Source: an uncultured Clostridia bacterium
Lineage (GTDB): Bacteria > Bacillota > Clostridia > TANB77 > UBA1234
Assembly (NCBI GenBank): GCA_944393265.1
Contig: CALXZO010000010.1
Location: 1-57,012 of the forward strand
Length of the DNA: 57,012 bases
Reading direction: 5' to 3'
Positions 8,936-18,904 of the stretch are shown here, one piece after another (position 1 is the first letter of the stretch; every line of letters starts with the position of its first letter). The translations under genes were made by a program, and so were the position numbers. Below the pieces are notes generated by a model, which saw only the letters and a list, made by a program, of their open reading frames with translations, had not been told where the DNA came from and searched no databases.

Positions 8936-9772
8936 CTAAAAGTCTCTTGAGAAAATTACTTTTTCTAAATAGTTTTCACTACTAATATCGAGCTCTCCTT
9001 TTTCGCCTTTTAACACACTTAATGCCTCTTCTAAATAAAGTAATTTGTCTTGTACCAAGTCCCTCTCAAACTCTCCAAAAACAATAACAATATCAGAATC
9101 TTTTAAAAACAATTTTAACTCATTAACAACATCATAATTAATTTCATATATGTGATATGAAAAGTCCTGCTTAATAGCACTTTCAAGCAATATCACAGAA
9201 TTTTCATATTTAATTCTCGCCGTATCAGAAAGCTTCTTTCCAAGTTCATAATTTTCTATGTCCAAACCAGTTAAAACAGGCAAACCACGTTCGTTTTCCT
9301 TCATTACTTCAAGTAAATATCCATACTTGTCCGCCACAATAAAAGAACTTAAATAGCCGATTGCAATATATGGTTCGCGCTCGGAATATTTTATTTCAAT
9401 TTTATCTGGCAATTTCAAACTCAGGTTTACATCCGCAATATACGGAATCGAACTAACCGCCTCTTTAATAGCGTTATAATCTTGTTTAAAAATATTTTCT
9501 CCATAATTAACATTAAGCTTATTTAAAATCTCTGCACTATTAACATTTACACCATCAACAACAACTACCTCTGTCAAATTAAATGAAGGAGAAAGGAGAA
9601 TCCCAATTCCAACACCAACTAAAACAAGCATCAAAAAAAATGTCAATAGCCCATTACCTTTTTTTCTTCTATTATCTTTTATATTTCTTTCACGCGAAAC
9701 GGCTCCTACATTTTTTGTAGGAGTCTTAGTTTCTCTATTCAAACTTTCAACGCCATTAATTTTTTTCGCCAT
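8936..9772 (-). CDS. ftsQ: Cell division protein FtsQ/DivIB
   Basis: Bitopic division protein. A basic cytoplasmic tail (about 1-45), one membrane segment ('GLLTFFLMLVLVGVGIGIL'), a POTRA domain ('FNLTEVVVVDGVNVNSAEIL...') and a C-terminal beta domain are present in the expected order. It scaffolds the FtsL/FtsB and septal peptidoglycan synthase complex. The start at 9772 (ATG GCG AAA) is preferred because TGGAGGAA lies just upstream; the frame runs four codons further to a GTG that overlaps that site. It lies 60 bp downstream of murA. Confidence 0.92.
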   Translation of the reverse strand: MAKKINGVESLNRETKTPTKNVGAVSRERNIKDNRRKKGNGLLTFFLMLVLVGVGIGILLSPSFNLTEVVVVDGVNVNSAEILNKLNVNYGENIFKQDYNAIKEAVSSIPYIADVNLSLKLPDKIEIKYSEREPYIAIGYLSSFIVADKYGYLLEVMKENERGLPVLTGLDIENYELGKKLSDTARIKYENSVILLESAIKQDFSYHIYEINYDVVNELKLFLKDSDIVIVFGEFERDLVQDKLLYLEEALSVLKGEKGELDISSENYLEKVIFSRDF

Positions 9773-9846
9773 CAATTCCTCCACAGTTAATTCGGGCTAT
9801 CCTCATATAGCCATTATTAAATATTTTTTAACAATTCATTATTGTA

Positions 9847-11094
9847 TCACTGCTTTGTAATTTTTGCACCTAATATTGTTAATTTTTCAACTAAATTTTC
9901 ATATCCTCTTTCTAGATATTCAATTTCAGATACCATCGACACGCCTTTAGCAGCAAGTGCCGCGGTTACAAGCGCTGCCCCTCCTCTAAGTTCTTTTGCT
10001 TCGACGTTAGCCGCTGACAACTCTTTCACCCCTTGTATTATAGCAGTTCTGCCTTCTAACGTGATATTTGCTCCCATTTTTATAAGCCCATTCACATACT
10101 TAAATCTATTCTCAAAAATATTTTCTACAACAATCGAAGTCCCATTTGTAATAGACAATAGCGTAACAAATTGAGATTGCATATCTGTTGGGAAGCCTGG
10201 ATACGGCATCGTTTTTATATTTGTACTAATCAACTCTTTGTTTGCTCTTAAAAAAACTGCTTCTTTGCTAATCCCAACTTTGCAATTAATTTGCTTCAAC
10301 TTATGAATTATAGACGAAATGTGTTCCGGATTTACGTGATTAATTTTTATCTCACCTTTTGTAGCCGCCGCCATACACAAATACGTACCAGCTTCTATTC
10401 TATCAGGTATTATCGAAAAAGTACAATCATGAAGTTTAGGAACACCATTTACTACAATTGTATTACTGCCTGCACCATGCACACTTGCTCCCATGCTATT
10501 TAAAAAATCTTGTAAATTTTTTATCTCTGGTTCTCGTGCTACGTTTTTAATATATGTAGTCCCCTCTGCTAATGTACTTGCAAGCATTATATTTTCAGTT
10601 GCCCCAACTGATGGAAAGTCAAGTACAATTTCCGTGCCATTTAGTTTATTACATTTACAATTAATAAACCCGTTATCCTCACATAGCTCAACACCTAATT
10701 GTTTAAATGCTTCTAAGTGAAGGTTTATCGGCCTTGCACCAATTTCACACCCACCTGGATACGTAAATTTGCATTCATGCATTCTTCCAAGTAGCGCACC
10801 AACAATAATTACTGAAGATCTCATCTCATGCATAAGTTTTTCAGGAATCTCACTGCTTTGCAAATCAGTCGCATCGATTATTATTTTACCATTATCCCTT
10901 GTAATAGCGCAACCTACCGCTTCTAAAATAGAACACATCATTTTTACATCACGTATATTGGGCACATTTTCAATAACTGTTATACCTTTATTTAAAATAC
11001 TCGCAGCAATGATTGGAAGCGCGGCATTTTTCGACCCTGATATATCTACTTCGCCAATTAATTTTGGTCCGCCTTCTATTATGTAATATCCCAA
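9847..11094 (-). CDS. murA: UDP-N-acetylglucosamine 1-carboxyvinyltransferase MurA
   Basis: Transfers enolpyruvate from PEP to UDP-GlcNAc, the first committed step of peptidoglycan synthesis. The EPT fold starts with 'GEVDISGSKNAALPIIAASIL'. The catalytic-loop cysteine (fosfomycin target) is present in 'PGGCEIGARPINLHL', and the C-terminal repeat ends 'EYLERGYENLVEKL'. The TTG at 11094 has AGAGGTG six bases upstream and is favoured over the GTG at 11103, which overlaps that site. It heads the murA-ftsQ-DUF881-sbp-ftsA-ftsZ run. Confidence 0.96.
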   Translation of the reverse strand: MGYYIIEGGPKLIGEVDISGSKNAALPIIAASILNKGITVIENVPNIRDVKMMCSILEAVGCAITRDNGKIIIDATDLQSSEIPEKLMHEMRSSVIIVGALLGRMHECKFTYPGGCEIGARPINLHLEAFKQLGVELCEDNGFINCKCNKLNGTEIVLDFPSVGATENIMLASTLAEGTTYIKNVAREPEIKNLQDFLNSMGASVHGAGSNTIVVNGVPKLHDCTFSIIPDRIEAGTYLCMAAATKGEIKINHVNPEHISSIIHKLKQINCKVGISKEAVFLRANKELISTNIKTMPYPGFPTDMQSQFVTLLSITNGTSIVVENIFENRFKYVNGLIKMGANITLEGRTAIIQGVKELSAANVEAKELRGGAALVTAALAAKGVSMVSEIEYLERGYENLVEKLTILGAKITKQ

Positions 11095-11103
11095 AATATT
11101 CAC

Positions 11104-11434
11104 CTCTTCTTAAAAAACTATTCACTATAATAGTATGCTATGTTTTAAAAATTAGTGACAAACAGGCATTTCATAAAAGAAGTATTCTCGCAATTCAAAA
11201 ATTCCTTTCTGTAATTTTTAGTTATGTATCATTTTATTTGTGCCAAATCAGCAATTTAATTTTAAAGTTAAAAAGTAAATCATTGATACCTTAATGTTGT
11301 AATCTTAAATAAGGTCATAATGAAAGTTTTTATTAAACTCAATCTTCATTCATGTATATCCCACACTTTTATTGCATACGTTATAGAAGCAACAATAATA
11401 AGAAAAGAAAATTTATCTACTATAACTTGATCAC
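11104..11434. other. Gene-poor gap between murA and the lemA remnant
   Basis: About 330 bp of AT-rich DNA without a supportable gene. On the minus strand a weak promoter-like pair (TTGTCA, an 18-bp spacer, CATACT) lies just upstream of murA. The left part may be decayed lemA sequence, since the truncated lemA reading frame stops at its border. Confidence 0.3.
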
Positions 11435-11644
11435 TTAATTAAAAACTTCTTGTTCGTGCTTTGCATATTCTTTAGCTATTTCTACTAAGTTTGGTACTAG
11501 CTTCCACATTTTCTTCAAATATACATCCATCGTTGAAAATGCTTCTTTCTCAATGTTATTGCAACTTACTAATTTATTATAAACCACGATGATACATATT
11601 ACTAATATCTCTACCACTATACCTATTACTATATGCATTCCCAT
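11435..11644 (-). pseudogene. lemA: LemA family, N-terminal remnant
   Basis: 69 residues matching only the start of LemA: one membrane segment, then 'YNKLVSCNNIEKEAFSTMDVYLKK' and 'LVPNLVEIAKEYAKHEQEVF', after which the frame stops. Full LemA is about 180-200 residues. The downstream DNA does not continue the domain recognisably in any frame. The break is not at a CGG codon, so this looks like ordinary gene decay and not the recoding seen elsewhere in the window. A ribosome-binding site (AAAGGAAA) is still present. Confidence 0.7.
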
Positions 11645-11674
11645 CTTATTTCCTTTTTTATCTTTTAATTATCA

Positions 11675-13642
11675 TTAATAAAAGCTTGCTCTTTTTACTT
11701 TTTCAACTTTCTTAACTATATACTTTTCAAGTTTTTCCATAAAGTCATCTTTTTTTATTTCTTTGTTAGCAACCATTTCTAATCCTTTTTCCCAACTTGC
11801 AGTAAGCTGAGGATTTAACATGTCCGGTATTGCAAACTTAACAACTTTATAAATTAGCTCCCCTTTTGTACTTGGAGTTAGTACTTGTGTTTTCTTATTA
11901 ATCTCTATATAACCAATTCGCTCAAGCTTTTTTATAATTTCAGCCCTAGTCGCACTTGTCCCAATTCCGCTTCCTTTTATTTGTTCACGAAGCCTCTCAT
12001 CTTCTATAAGTTTCCCTGCATTCTCCATTGCTAAAATTATAGAACCAGATGTATATCTCGAAGGTGGGCTCGTTTCTCCTTCCTTCACTACAATATCTGA
12101 AAGTGATAATTTTTGTCCTTTTTTTATTTTCTTTAATATCTCTACACTTCCATCTGATACATCTTCTTCGTCGCCTTGTTCCTCATTTTGCTTACTTTTT
12201 CCACCGTCTTTTTTAATCACGTCAAGATATCCTTTAGTAGTACAAACTTTTGCATTTGAATAAAACTTCTGTCCACATATATCTACTGTAATAGCTAATT
12301 TTAGAAACTCTGCTGGCGGGAAAAATATACTAAGAAATCTCTTAGCAATAAGCTTATATACATCTTTTTGTAAATCAGATAACGCATCATAATTTTCAAA
12401 CCCTTGCCCTGTTGGAATAATTGCATAATGATCTGTAATCTTGGAATCGTTAACATACTTGCTTTTTACAATATCTAAATTATATTTTTTTTCAACCATT
12501 TCATTTAAAATATTTTTAATTTCTTCATCCGTACACCCTTTTGCCATCCCATTTAAATTTTTTCTAATTTCTTTTGCAACGGCAGTAGATAAAACTCTAG
12601 CATCAGTTCTAGGATATGTTACAAGTTTCTTTTCATAAAGAAATTGAATAATCTCAAGTGTTTGATCTGGAGAGATTTTAAATTTTTTACTACATTCATT
12701 TTGAATTTCAGCCAAATTATATAAAAGAGGGGCATTTTCTTTTTGAGTTTTTTTAGATGCTTCAACAACAATAGCTTCACCGTTGGAATTTTTTACCACC
12801 TCTATAAAAGAGATAGCGTCCCCTTCATTTTTAAATCCAACATCATTATATATTAAATCTTTTTCTATAGCTAATTTGACAATTGGTAAATTATTTTCAT
12901 ATTCCCTATCACATTTCCACTCCGCAGAAATCCCCTCATTAAATGTAGCATTAATCTTATAAAATTTTGCTTTGACAAAATTGTTTATCTCATATTCCCT
13001 ATTAACTATCATTCCTAACACACACGTCATAACACGTCCAACAGAAATAGCTACACGTTCTTCATTATTTCTTTTAGCCACTTCTTTTCCATATGATAAC
13101 GTAAGTAGTCTTGAAAAATTTATACCTATTAAGTAATCTTCTTTTGCTCTTAGATATGCACTATCAGATAATGAATCATATTCAGACAAATCCTTTGCAT
13201 TTGCAATTCCTTTTAATATTTCTTCTTCCGTTTGAGAATCAATCCACACTCTCCTCTTGCTTTTATTACCTACGCCTACCATCTGGTCTATTAACCTATA
13301 TATATACTCCCCCTCTCGTCCAGAGTCTGTACAAACATAAATCGTATCCACATCATTAGACAAAAGCAATCCTTTAACAATTTCAAACTGCTTTTTAACA
13401 TTATCTATAACTTCATATCTCCATTCCGTAGGAATAAAAGGAAGTGTATCAAATCTCCACGCTTTGTATTTTTCATCATATACTTCAGGATAACTCATCG
13501 TTACTAAATGACCTACACACCAAGTAATAATATAATCCTCTGATTCTAAGTATCCATTCTTCCTTGCAGTATTCACTTTTAGTGCCTTTGCAAATTCCAT
13601 TGCTACGCTTGGCTTTTCTGTAATTAAAAGTTTTTTAGGCAT
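11675..13642 (-). CDS. topB: DNA topoisomerase III-type enzyme (TopB-like, type IA)
   Basis: 655 residues. The Toprim domain opens 'LLITEKPSVAMEFAKAL' and carries the acidic 'DSGREGEYIYRL'. The catalytic tyrosine lies in 'LVTYPRTDARVL' (about residue 344), and the C-terminal part contains 'GSGIGTSATRAEIIKKLERIGYI'. It lacks the C-terminal zinc fingers seen in TopA, which fits TopB, a decatenase and D-loop resolvase. It is somewhat shorter than typical TopB. A good RBS (ATAGGAGG) precedes the ATG. It lies next to murG with no obvious functional link. Confidence 0.92.
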   Translation of the reverse strand: MPKKLLITEKPSVAMEFAKALKVNTARKNGYLESEDYIITWCVGHLVTMSYPEVYDEKYKAWRFDTLPFIPTEWRYEVIDNVKKQFEIVKGLLLSNDVDTIYVCTDSGREGEYIYRLIDQMVGVGNKSKRRVWIDSQTEEEILKGIANAKDLSEYDSLSDSAYLRAKEDYLIGINFSRLLTLSYGKEVAKRNNEERVAISVGRVMTCVLGMIVNREYEINNFVKAKFYKINATFNEGISAEWKCDREYENNLPIVKLAIEKDLIYNDVGFKNEGDAISFIEVVKNSNGEAIVVEASKKTQKENAPLLYNLAEIQNECSKKFKISPDQTLEIIQFLYEKKLVTYPRTDARVLSTAVAKEIRKNLNGMAKGCTDEEIKNILNEMVEKKYNLDIVKSKYVNDSKITDHYAIIPTGQGFENYDALSDLQKDVYKLIAKRFLSIFFPPAEFLKLAITVDICGQKFYSNAKVCTTKGYLDVIKKDGGKSKQNEEQGDEEDVSDGSVEILKKIKKGQKLSLSDIVVKEGETSPPSRYTSGSIILAMENAGKLIEDERLREQIKGSGIGTSATRAEIIKKLERIGYIEINKKTQVLTPSTKGELIYKVVKFAIPDMLNPQLTASWEKGLEMVANKEIKKDDFMEKLEKYIVKKVEKVKRASFY

Positions 13643-13695
13643 TTAGTACTTTTCCTCCTATTTATATATTATAGCATTGACCGTTAGGCTACTAA

Positions 13696-14757
13696 CTATT
13701 TTATTTCTTTTATTATTTTGTCCATCGCATTTTTCATTTCTGGTTTTGTTGCGTGAGATTGCATCGCCTCAAGTTTTTCACTATCCAAAACTATTTCATC
13801 TATCTTTGATTTAAGCATATCTGCTGTTAAATCTTTTTCTTCTATTATAATTCCACCACCACAATCTTCTATCGTTTTTGCATTATAATACTGATGATTT
13901 TCAGCCGCATGTGGAAACGGTATTAATATTGCAGGCAATCCAACAATTCCAAGCTCTGTTACAGTAAGCGCTCCGCTCCTACATACCGCGATATCTGCTG
14001 CCACCATAACTTCTTCCATATTATAGATATACCTTTCTATTCTTACATTCTTATTTTTCGTATTTACTTTAGAAATTATCTCGTCATAATTTTTAGGACC
14101 AGTAGCATATATTATTTCATAATCATCTATCTCATAATTATTAATTAACTCAATCATAGTCTCATTAATTTTTTTTGCACCTTGACTTCCTCCAAACACA
14201 AGAACTAGTGGCTTGGTTATACCCAACTTTTTCTTTGCATCTGTCTTTAGAAAATTATTTGTGAGCTTTGTTGGATTTCCAGTATAAACAGCATGCTTAG
14301 CATTTTTTAGCCTATTAAGTGCTTCTTTAAAGCCAACTGCAACCGTATCTACCTTTCTTGATAGCCACAAAGTCGTCTTTCCTGGAAGCGCATTGCTTTC
14401 ATGTATTAGAGTCGGTATTTTACACTGCAGCGCTGCAATCATAGCAGGAGCAGTTACATATCCGCCAGTGCCAATAACATAATCAATTTTTTCAGCTTTG
14501 ATTATTTTTTTTACTTCTGAAATTCCCTTAAATAAATCTGCAAACGTTTTTAAATTTTTTAGAGAAAAACCCTTATGTAATCCACGTGCGTGTATATATG
14601 TTATATCAAAACCCGCCTTTGGCACTAAATCAACCTCCATGCCCGCTTTAGTTCCAACAAAAAGAATTTCATGACCATCACTTTTTAATCTATTTGCAAT
14701 CGCTATTCCTGGCGTTATGTGACCGCCAGTTCCACCAGCAGCAATTAAAACCTTCAT
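13696..14757 (-). CDS. murG: MurG, lipid II synthase GT28
   Basis: Adds GlcNAc to lipid I at the inner membrane face to make lipid II. The GT-B fold signature 'IAAGGTGGHITPGIAIANRL' (glycine-rich loop), 'GTGGYVTAPAMIAA' and the donor-site 'VFGGSQGAKKINETM' and 'PHAAENHQYYNA' are all present. The start at 14757 was chosen because GGGGGG lies six bases upstream; the ATG two codons earlier abuts that site. Unlike in many bacteria, it is not in the division operon but isolated between topB and topA. Confidence 0.97.
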   Translation of the reverse strand: MKVLIAAGGTGGHITPGIAIANRLKSDGHEILFVGTKAGMEVDLVPKAGFDITYIHARGLHKGFSLKNLKTFADLFKGISEVKKIIKAEKIDYVIGTGGYVTAPAMIAALQCKIPTLIHESNALPGKTTLWLSRKVDTVAVGFKEALNRLKNAKHAVYTGNPTKLTNNFLKTDAKKKLGITKPLVLVFGGSQGAKKINETMIELINNYEIDDYEIIYATGPKNYDEIISKVNTKNKNVRIERYIYNMEEVMVAADIAVCRSGALTVTELGIVGLPAILIPFPHAAENHQYYNAKTIEDCGGGIIIEEKDLTADMLKSKIDEIVLDSEKLEAMQSHATKPEMKNAMDKIIKEIK

Positions 14758-14851
14758 CTGCATCCCCCCGTATAATTATATATTATGTCATAGTCCTCTT
14801 TTCTGTCAATCAATTCATGCAAATGAACAAGCTAAAGTATATTATATATTT

Positions 14852-14889
14852 AAAAGTGGAAGCACACCGCAAAGTGCGCCTCCACTTTT
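14852..14889 (-). terminator. Terminator after topA
   Basis: Long stem: minus-strand AAAAGTGGAGGCGCAC pairs with GTGTGCTTCCACTTTT (two G-U pairs), with loop TTTGCG. It lies 10 bases after the topA stop and is nearly symmetric, so it could work on both strands. Confidence 0.85.
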
Positions 14890-14898
14890 ATTTTTGCA

Positions 14899-16968
14899 TT
14901 ATTTTTTACTCGTTTTGCGTGTCTTAGTTTTTTTAATCTTCTTTTCATCTTCTTCTGTTTTTTTAATTTCAGCTGGCTTTATGATGCCATCCTTGTTAGG
15001 ACCATTCCAAGCAATAAAATCGCAACCATTTTCTGTTCCATCATTCTTTTCACAAATATAATATTTTTTGCCTCTTTTGCTCTTTTTTATCAAAATGTCT
15101 CCTCCACAGTTTGGACATTTAACATCTAACTTTTCTACAATCGGTTTAATATTTCTACACTCTGGAAATCCAGGGCACGCTAAAAATTTGCCATATCTGC
15201 CAATCTTTACAACCATCATTCTTCCACATTTGTCACATGGCACATCAGAAACTTCATCTTTAATAACTATTTTTTCCATCTTCTTTTCAACATCTTCTAG
15301 GTTTTCTTTGAATGGTCCATAAAAGTCTCTTATGATTTGTTTCCAGTTAACTTCACCTTCAGCAATATTGTCAAGCTTCTCCTCCATTTGAGCAGTAAAC
15401 TCTAAATCAATAATATCTTTAAAATATTCTTTCATAACATCATTTACTATTCTTCCAAGCTCTGTAGGTCGAATAGTTTTCTTTTCACGCTCAACATACC
15501 TTCTATCTAGTATGGTAGTAATAGTTGGAGCATACGTACTCGGCCTTCCAATTTCCTTTTCCTCCAAAGCTTTAACAAGACTTGCTTCTGTATATCTTGC
15601 AGGTGGTTCTGTAAAATGCTGATTTTTAACTAATTCATTTAATTGCAGTTTTTGCCCAACGTCTAGATTAGGTAATATAACATCTTTTTCTTCAAGATTA
15701 TTATCATTTCCCTCAACATAAAGTGTCATAAATCCGCTAAAACGAATCTTAGAACCATTTGCCTTAAATAGATATTTACCAGCAGATATGTCTATTGCCA
15801 TAGTATCATATATCGCAGCAGCCATTTGTGATGCAAGCAAGCGATCATAAATTAGCTTATATAATTTATATTGTTCACTTGTAAGGTTATCTTTTAAATC
15901 ATTAGGCAACATATCCATATGTGTTGGTCGAATTGCCTCATGCGCATCTTGAGCATCCTTTTTTGTCTTATAATATCTATTTTCATAGTACTCTTCGCCA
16001 TATGTTTTAATAATCTGTTCTTTTGCCATTGCACGCGCTTCTTCTGAAATTCTCGTAGAGTCAGTTCTCATATAGGTTATAAATCCAGCCTCATACAAAT
16101 TTTGTGCAATTGACATTGTTCTCTTAATAGCAAATCCTAATTTTCTTGATGCTTCTTGTTGGAGTGTACTAGTTGTAAAAGGAGCTGCCGGAGTTCTTTT
16201 CTTTTCGCCAATCTTCACGTTTTCGACTATATATTCACATCCGTTTAGATCACTTAAAATTTTATTCATTTCATTTTCACTATGAATATCTAGTTTGTTT
16301 TCCTTTGTTCCATAAAACTTTGCATCAAACTTCTTCTTGCTCCTAGGTTCTTTAAGATTAGCATCAAGTGTCCAATACTCTTCCGAAACAAATTTTTCTA
16401 TCTCTTCTTCTCTATCAACAATCATCCTGACTGCAACAGACTGCACACGGCCAGCAGATAACCCTCTCTTAACTTTCTTCCACAACAGAGGACTAATTTT
16501 GTATCCCACAATTCTATCAAGAGTTCTTCTAGCTTGTTGCGCATCTATCAAATTTTTGTCTAACTTGCGTGGATTTTTTATAGCATTTTTTATTCCGGTG
16601 CTTGTTATCTCATTAAATGCAATTCGACATTCTGTATCTTCATCTATATTTAATAAGTAAGCAAGATGCCATGCAATTGCTTCACCTTCACGGTCAGGGT
16701 CAGTTGCTAGCCAAACTTTTTTTACCTTTTTTGATTCTTCCTTTAATTTCTTTATTAAGTCCGCCTTGCCTCTTATGTTTATATATCTAGGTTCAAAATC
16801 ATTATCAACATCAATAGCTAGTTCCGACTTTGGTAAATCTCTAATATGCCCCATCGAAGCTTCCACCTTATACTTGCTACCTAATATCTTCTTTATTGTT
16901 GTTGCTTTTGCTGGTGACTCCACAATAACTAAATAATCAGCCATATTAAAATCATATGATTTAATCAT
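14899..16968 (-). CDS. topA: DNA topoisomerase I
   Basis: Type IA topoisomerase that relaxes negative supercoils. Toprim motifs are 'VIVESPAKATTIKKILG' and 'ATDPDREGEAIAWHL'. The catalytic tyrosine is in 'GFITYMRTDSTRIS' (about residue 297). Two C-terminal four-cysteine zinc fingers are visible ('CDKCGRMMVVKIGRYGKFLAC', 'CPNCGGDILIKKSKRGKKYYIC'), followed by a Lys-rich tail. Length 689 is normal. The ATG at 16968 has AAAGGAG only three bases away; an in-frame ATG at 16944 (MADYLVIVES) is the alternative. A good sigma-A promoter lies upstream. Confidence 0.97.
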   Translation of the reverse strand: MIKSYDFNMADYLVIVESPAKATTIKKILGSKYKVEASMGHIRDLPKSELAIDVDNDFEPRYINIRGKADLIKKLKEESKKVKKVWLATDPDREGEAIAWHLAYLLNIDEDTECRIAFNEITSTGIKNAIKNPRKLDKNLIDAQQARRTLDRIVGYKISPLLWKKVKRGLSAGRVQSVAVRMIVDREEEIEKFVSEEYWTLDANLKEPRSKKKFDAKFYGTKENKLDIHSENEMNKILSDLNGCEYIVENVKIGEKKRTPAAPFTTSTLQQEASRKLGFAIKRTMSIAQNLYEAGFITYMRTDSTRISEEARAMAKEQIIKTYGEEYYENRYYKTKKDAQDAHEAIRPTHMDMLPNDLKDNLTSEQYKLYKLIYDRLLASQMAAAIYDTMAIDISAGKYLFKANGSKIRFSGFMTLYVEGNDNNLEEKDVILPNLDVGQKLQLNELVKNQHFTEPPARYTEASLVKALEEKEIGRPSTYAPTITTILDRRYVEREKKTIRPTELGRIVNDVMKEYFKDIIDLEFTAQMEEKLDNIAEGEVNWKQIIRDFYGPFKENLEDVEKKMEKIVIKDEVSDVPCDKCGRMMVVKIGRYGKFLACPGFPECRNIKPIVEKLDVKCPNCGGDILIKKSKRGKKYYICEKNDGTENGCDFIAWNGPNKDGIIKPAEIKKTEEDEKKIKKTKTRKTSKK

Positions 16969-17002
16969 ATGCTCCTTTCTTTATATTTTCATAACATTTT
17001 AC

Positions 17003-17031
17003 ATTGTAAACTATATGTGTGAAATTTGCAA
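17003..17031 (-). promoter_or_regulatory. Sigma-A promoter for topA
   Basis: Minus strand: TTGCAA (17026-17031), a 17 bp spacer and TACAAT (17003-17008), about 35 bases before the topA start. Confidence 0.6.
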
Positions 17032-17062
17032 CACGAAAAATCGCGTCTTCTTCATAAAGCAA

Positions 17063-17095
17063 GAACGAATCCTTGCTTTTAATAAGAATTCGTTC
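17063..17095 (-). terminator. Probable terminator after glyA
   Basis: Perfect 8-bp stem (GAACGAAT/ATTCGTTC) with a 17-base loop, starting 10 bases after the glyA stop. The downstream T-tract is weak. Confidence 0.5.
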
Positions 17096-17104
17096 ATTTA
17101 AATT

Positions 17105-18325
17105 TTAATATATAGGATATTTTTCACATAAACTTTTTACTCCATCTAAAGCTTTTTCTTTTTCTCCTTTTAGTGCTAAGTCAATTAGTACAGCAATTTT
17201 CTTCATATCTTCCTCTTTCATTCCCCTAGTAGTCATGGCAGGCGTTCCAATACGAATGCCACTAGTAATATTAGGTTTTCTAGTATCGTATGGAATTGCA
17301 TTTTTATTAACTGTTATATTTGCGTCATCTAATAGTTTTTCAGCATCTTTACCAGTAATATTTTTATTACTTAAATCAATTAATATTAAATGATTATCCG
17401 TTCCGCCTGAAACAAGGTTATACCCTAATGAAATTAATTCTTTTGCTAAAACTTTTGCATTCTTAATAATTTGATTCTGATATTCCTTAAATTCATCTGT
17501 TAGCGCCTCTTTAAACGAAACCGCTTTACCAGCAATAATATGCATAAGTGGTCCGCCTTGAACACCAGGAAATACAGCTTTATCAATAAGTTTGGCATAT
17601 TCTTCCTTGCAAAGAATCATGCCTCCTCTAGGTCCACGTAATGTTTTATGTGTTGTCGTAGTGACAAAATCAGCATATGGTACAGGGCTTGGATGAATGC
17701 CTGCAGCAACTAGCCCTGCAATATGTGCCATATCAACCATCAATAGTGCACCAACTTTATCAGCAACGTTTCTAAACTTTGCGAAATCAATTATCCTAGG
17801 ATATGCACTTGCACCAGCAACAATCATCTTAGGCTTGCATTCAAGTGCAATTCTCTCAAGTTCATCATAATCTATATATCCATCTTTACCGACTCCATAA
17901 GGTACAATGTTATATAATTTACCAGAAAAATTAACAGGACTGCCATGTGTCAAATGTCCACCATGAGCTAAATTCATTCCTAAAATTGTATCACCCGGCT
18001 CTAGCATTGCAAAGTAAACAGACATATTAGCTTGTGCCCCCGAATGTGGTTGCACGTTAACATGCTCGGCTCCAAAAATCTTCTTTGCACGTTCAATTGC
18101 CAAGTTCTCAACAATATCAACATTCTCACAGCCACCATAATATCTTTTGCTTGGGTATCCTTCAGCATACTTATTAGTCATTACGCTACCCATCGCCTCC
18201 ATAACAGCTCTACTCGTAAAATTTTCAGAAGCAATCAACTCAATTTTCTCATTTTGTCTGTGCTTCTCCTTCTGAATAGCTTCATATACTTCAACATCTA
18301 CCAACTTAATTTCATCATTAATCAT
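17105..18325 (-). CDS. glyA: Serine hydroxymethyltransferase
   Basis: PLP enzyme interconverting serine and glycine with tetrahydrofolate, supplying one-carbon units. The PLP-lysine motif '[16 protein letters not shown]' and the N-terminal '[19 protein letters not shown]' are intact, as is the '[18 protein letters not shown]' substrate region. Length 406 is normal. The start has GGAGGAGATG upstream. It is monocistronic, with its own consensus-like promoter and terminator. Confidence 0.98.
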   Translation of the reverse strand: MINDEIKLVDVEVYEAIQKEKHRQNEKIELIASENFTSRAVMEAMGSVMTNKYAEGYPSKRYYGGCENVDIVENLAIERAKKIFGAEHVNVQPHSGAQANMSVYFAMLEPGDTILGMNLAHGGHLTHGSPVNFSGKLYNIVPYGVGKDGYIDYDELERIALECKPKMIVAGASAYPRIIDFAKFRNVADKVGALLMVDMAHIAGLVAAGIHPSPVPYADFVTTTTHKTLRGPRGGMILCKEEYAKLIDKAVFPGVQGGPLMHIIAGKAVSFKEALTDEFKEYQNQIIKNAKVLAKELISLGYNLVSGGTDNHLILIDLSNKNITGKDAEKLLDDANITVNKNAIPYDTRKPNITSGIRIGTPAMTTRGMKEEDMKKIAVLIDLALKGEKEKALDGVKSLCEKYPIY

Positions 18326-18349
18326 TTCACATCTCCTCCGTTCTTACAT

Positions 18350-18378
18350 ATTATACTCATTGATTAATTATTATACAA
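18350..18378 (-). promoter_or_regulatory. Sigma-A promoter for glyA
   Basis: Minus strand: TTGTAT (18373-18378), a 17 bp spacer and TATAAT (18350-18355), about 24 bases before the glyA start. Confidence 0.7.
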
Positions 18379-18416
18379 CTATAGAATGCCTAAAAAAATA
18401 AAAAAAGTTGTAAAAT

Positions 18417-18450
18417 AAAAAAGAACTACATTTTTTCATAGTTCTTTTTT
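18417..18450 (-). terminator. Terminator after the DUF6514 gene
   Basis: AAAAGAACTA and TAGTTCTTTT form a 10-bp stem with a 10-base loop, flanked by A and T runs on both sides, so it can act in both directions. It lies just after the stop at 18456. Confidence 0.8.
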
Positions 18451-18455
18451 TCTTT

Positions 18456-18746
18456 TTAGGAAAGCATATCTAGAATTACATCTTTTAAGTGAATCGGTAA
18501 AACTTTATTATTTTTAAGAACATCAATAATTTTTTCTATTTCATCACGGTTACTTGTTATATCTTGTATTTCTTCTTTATCAGTTAGTTGTCCTTTTTCT
18601 TTTTCTTCAACTCCTACGCCATACGCACTCTGCGTTTCATTTAAATGCTCATAAAATATGTTCGATTTTGTAACATAATATTCAAGTTCTACGATTCTAC
18701 TATCAGTAAGGTGCAGCTCTTCTTTGCCGATGTAGAATCTAGCCAA
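18456..18746 (-). CDS. DUF6514-like small protein
   Basis: 96 residues. It resembles a small Clostridia family (DUF6514): a beta-rich first half with 'SAYGVGVEEKEK' and a C-terminal helix pair 'IIDVLKNNKVLPIHLKDVILDML'. Function is unknown. The start is taken as the TTG at 18746, which has AAAAGGGGGT seven bases upstream and gives 'MARFYIGKEELHL'; an upstream in-frame ATG (18782) would translate through that site. It has its own terminator and no obvious partner. Confidence 0.6.
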   Translation of the reverse strand: MARFYIGKEELHLTDSRIVELEYYVTKSNIFYEHLNETQSAYGVGVEEKEKGQLTDKEEIQDITSNRDEIEKIIDVLKNNKVLPIHLKDVILDMLS

Positions 18747-18904
18747 CGTTTTTACCCCCTTTTTCTTTTGTGATATTCCCATTATAATTATTGTGGTCTA
18801 AGGTATTCAAGAAAAAGACGTCGCAAAAATTGACACATCTCGCATTTATATTGTTCTAATCGGCTTACTCAACTACTTTCATTATTTTCTATTTCAAATA
18901 TTTT

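Noticed and set aside
11160..11230. A further copy of the dispersed repeat
   Set aside because: TTTCATAAAAGAAGTA and CCTTTCTGTAA vaguely match, but the ATGAAACAACAAAA core and terminal hairpin are missing.
11435..11644. lemA fragment as another CGG-shift gene
   Set aside because: No CGG lies in or near it and no downstream LemA sequence was found in any frame; ordinary truncation.
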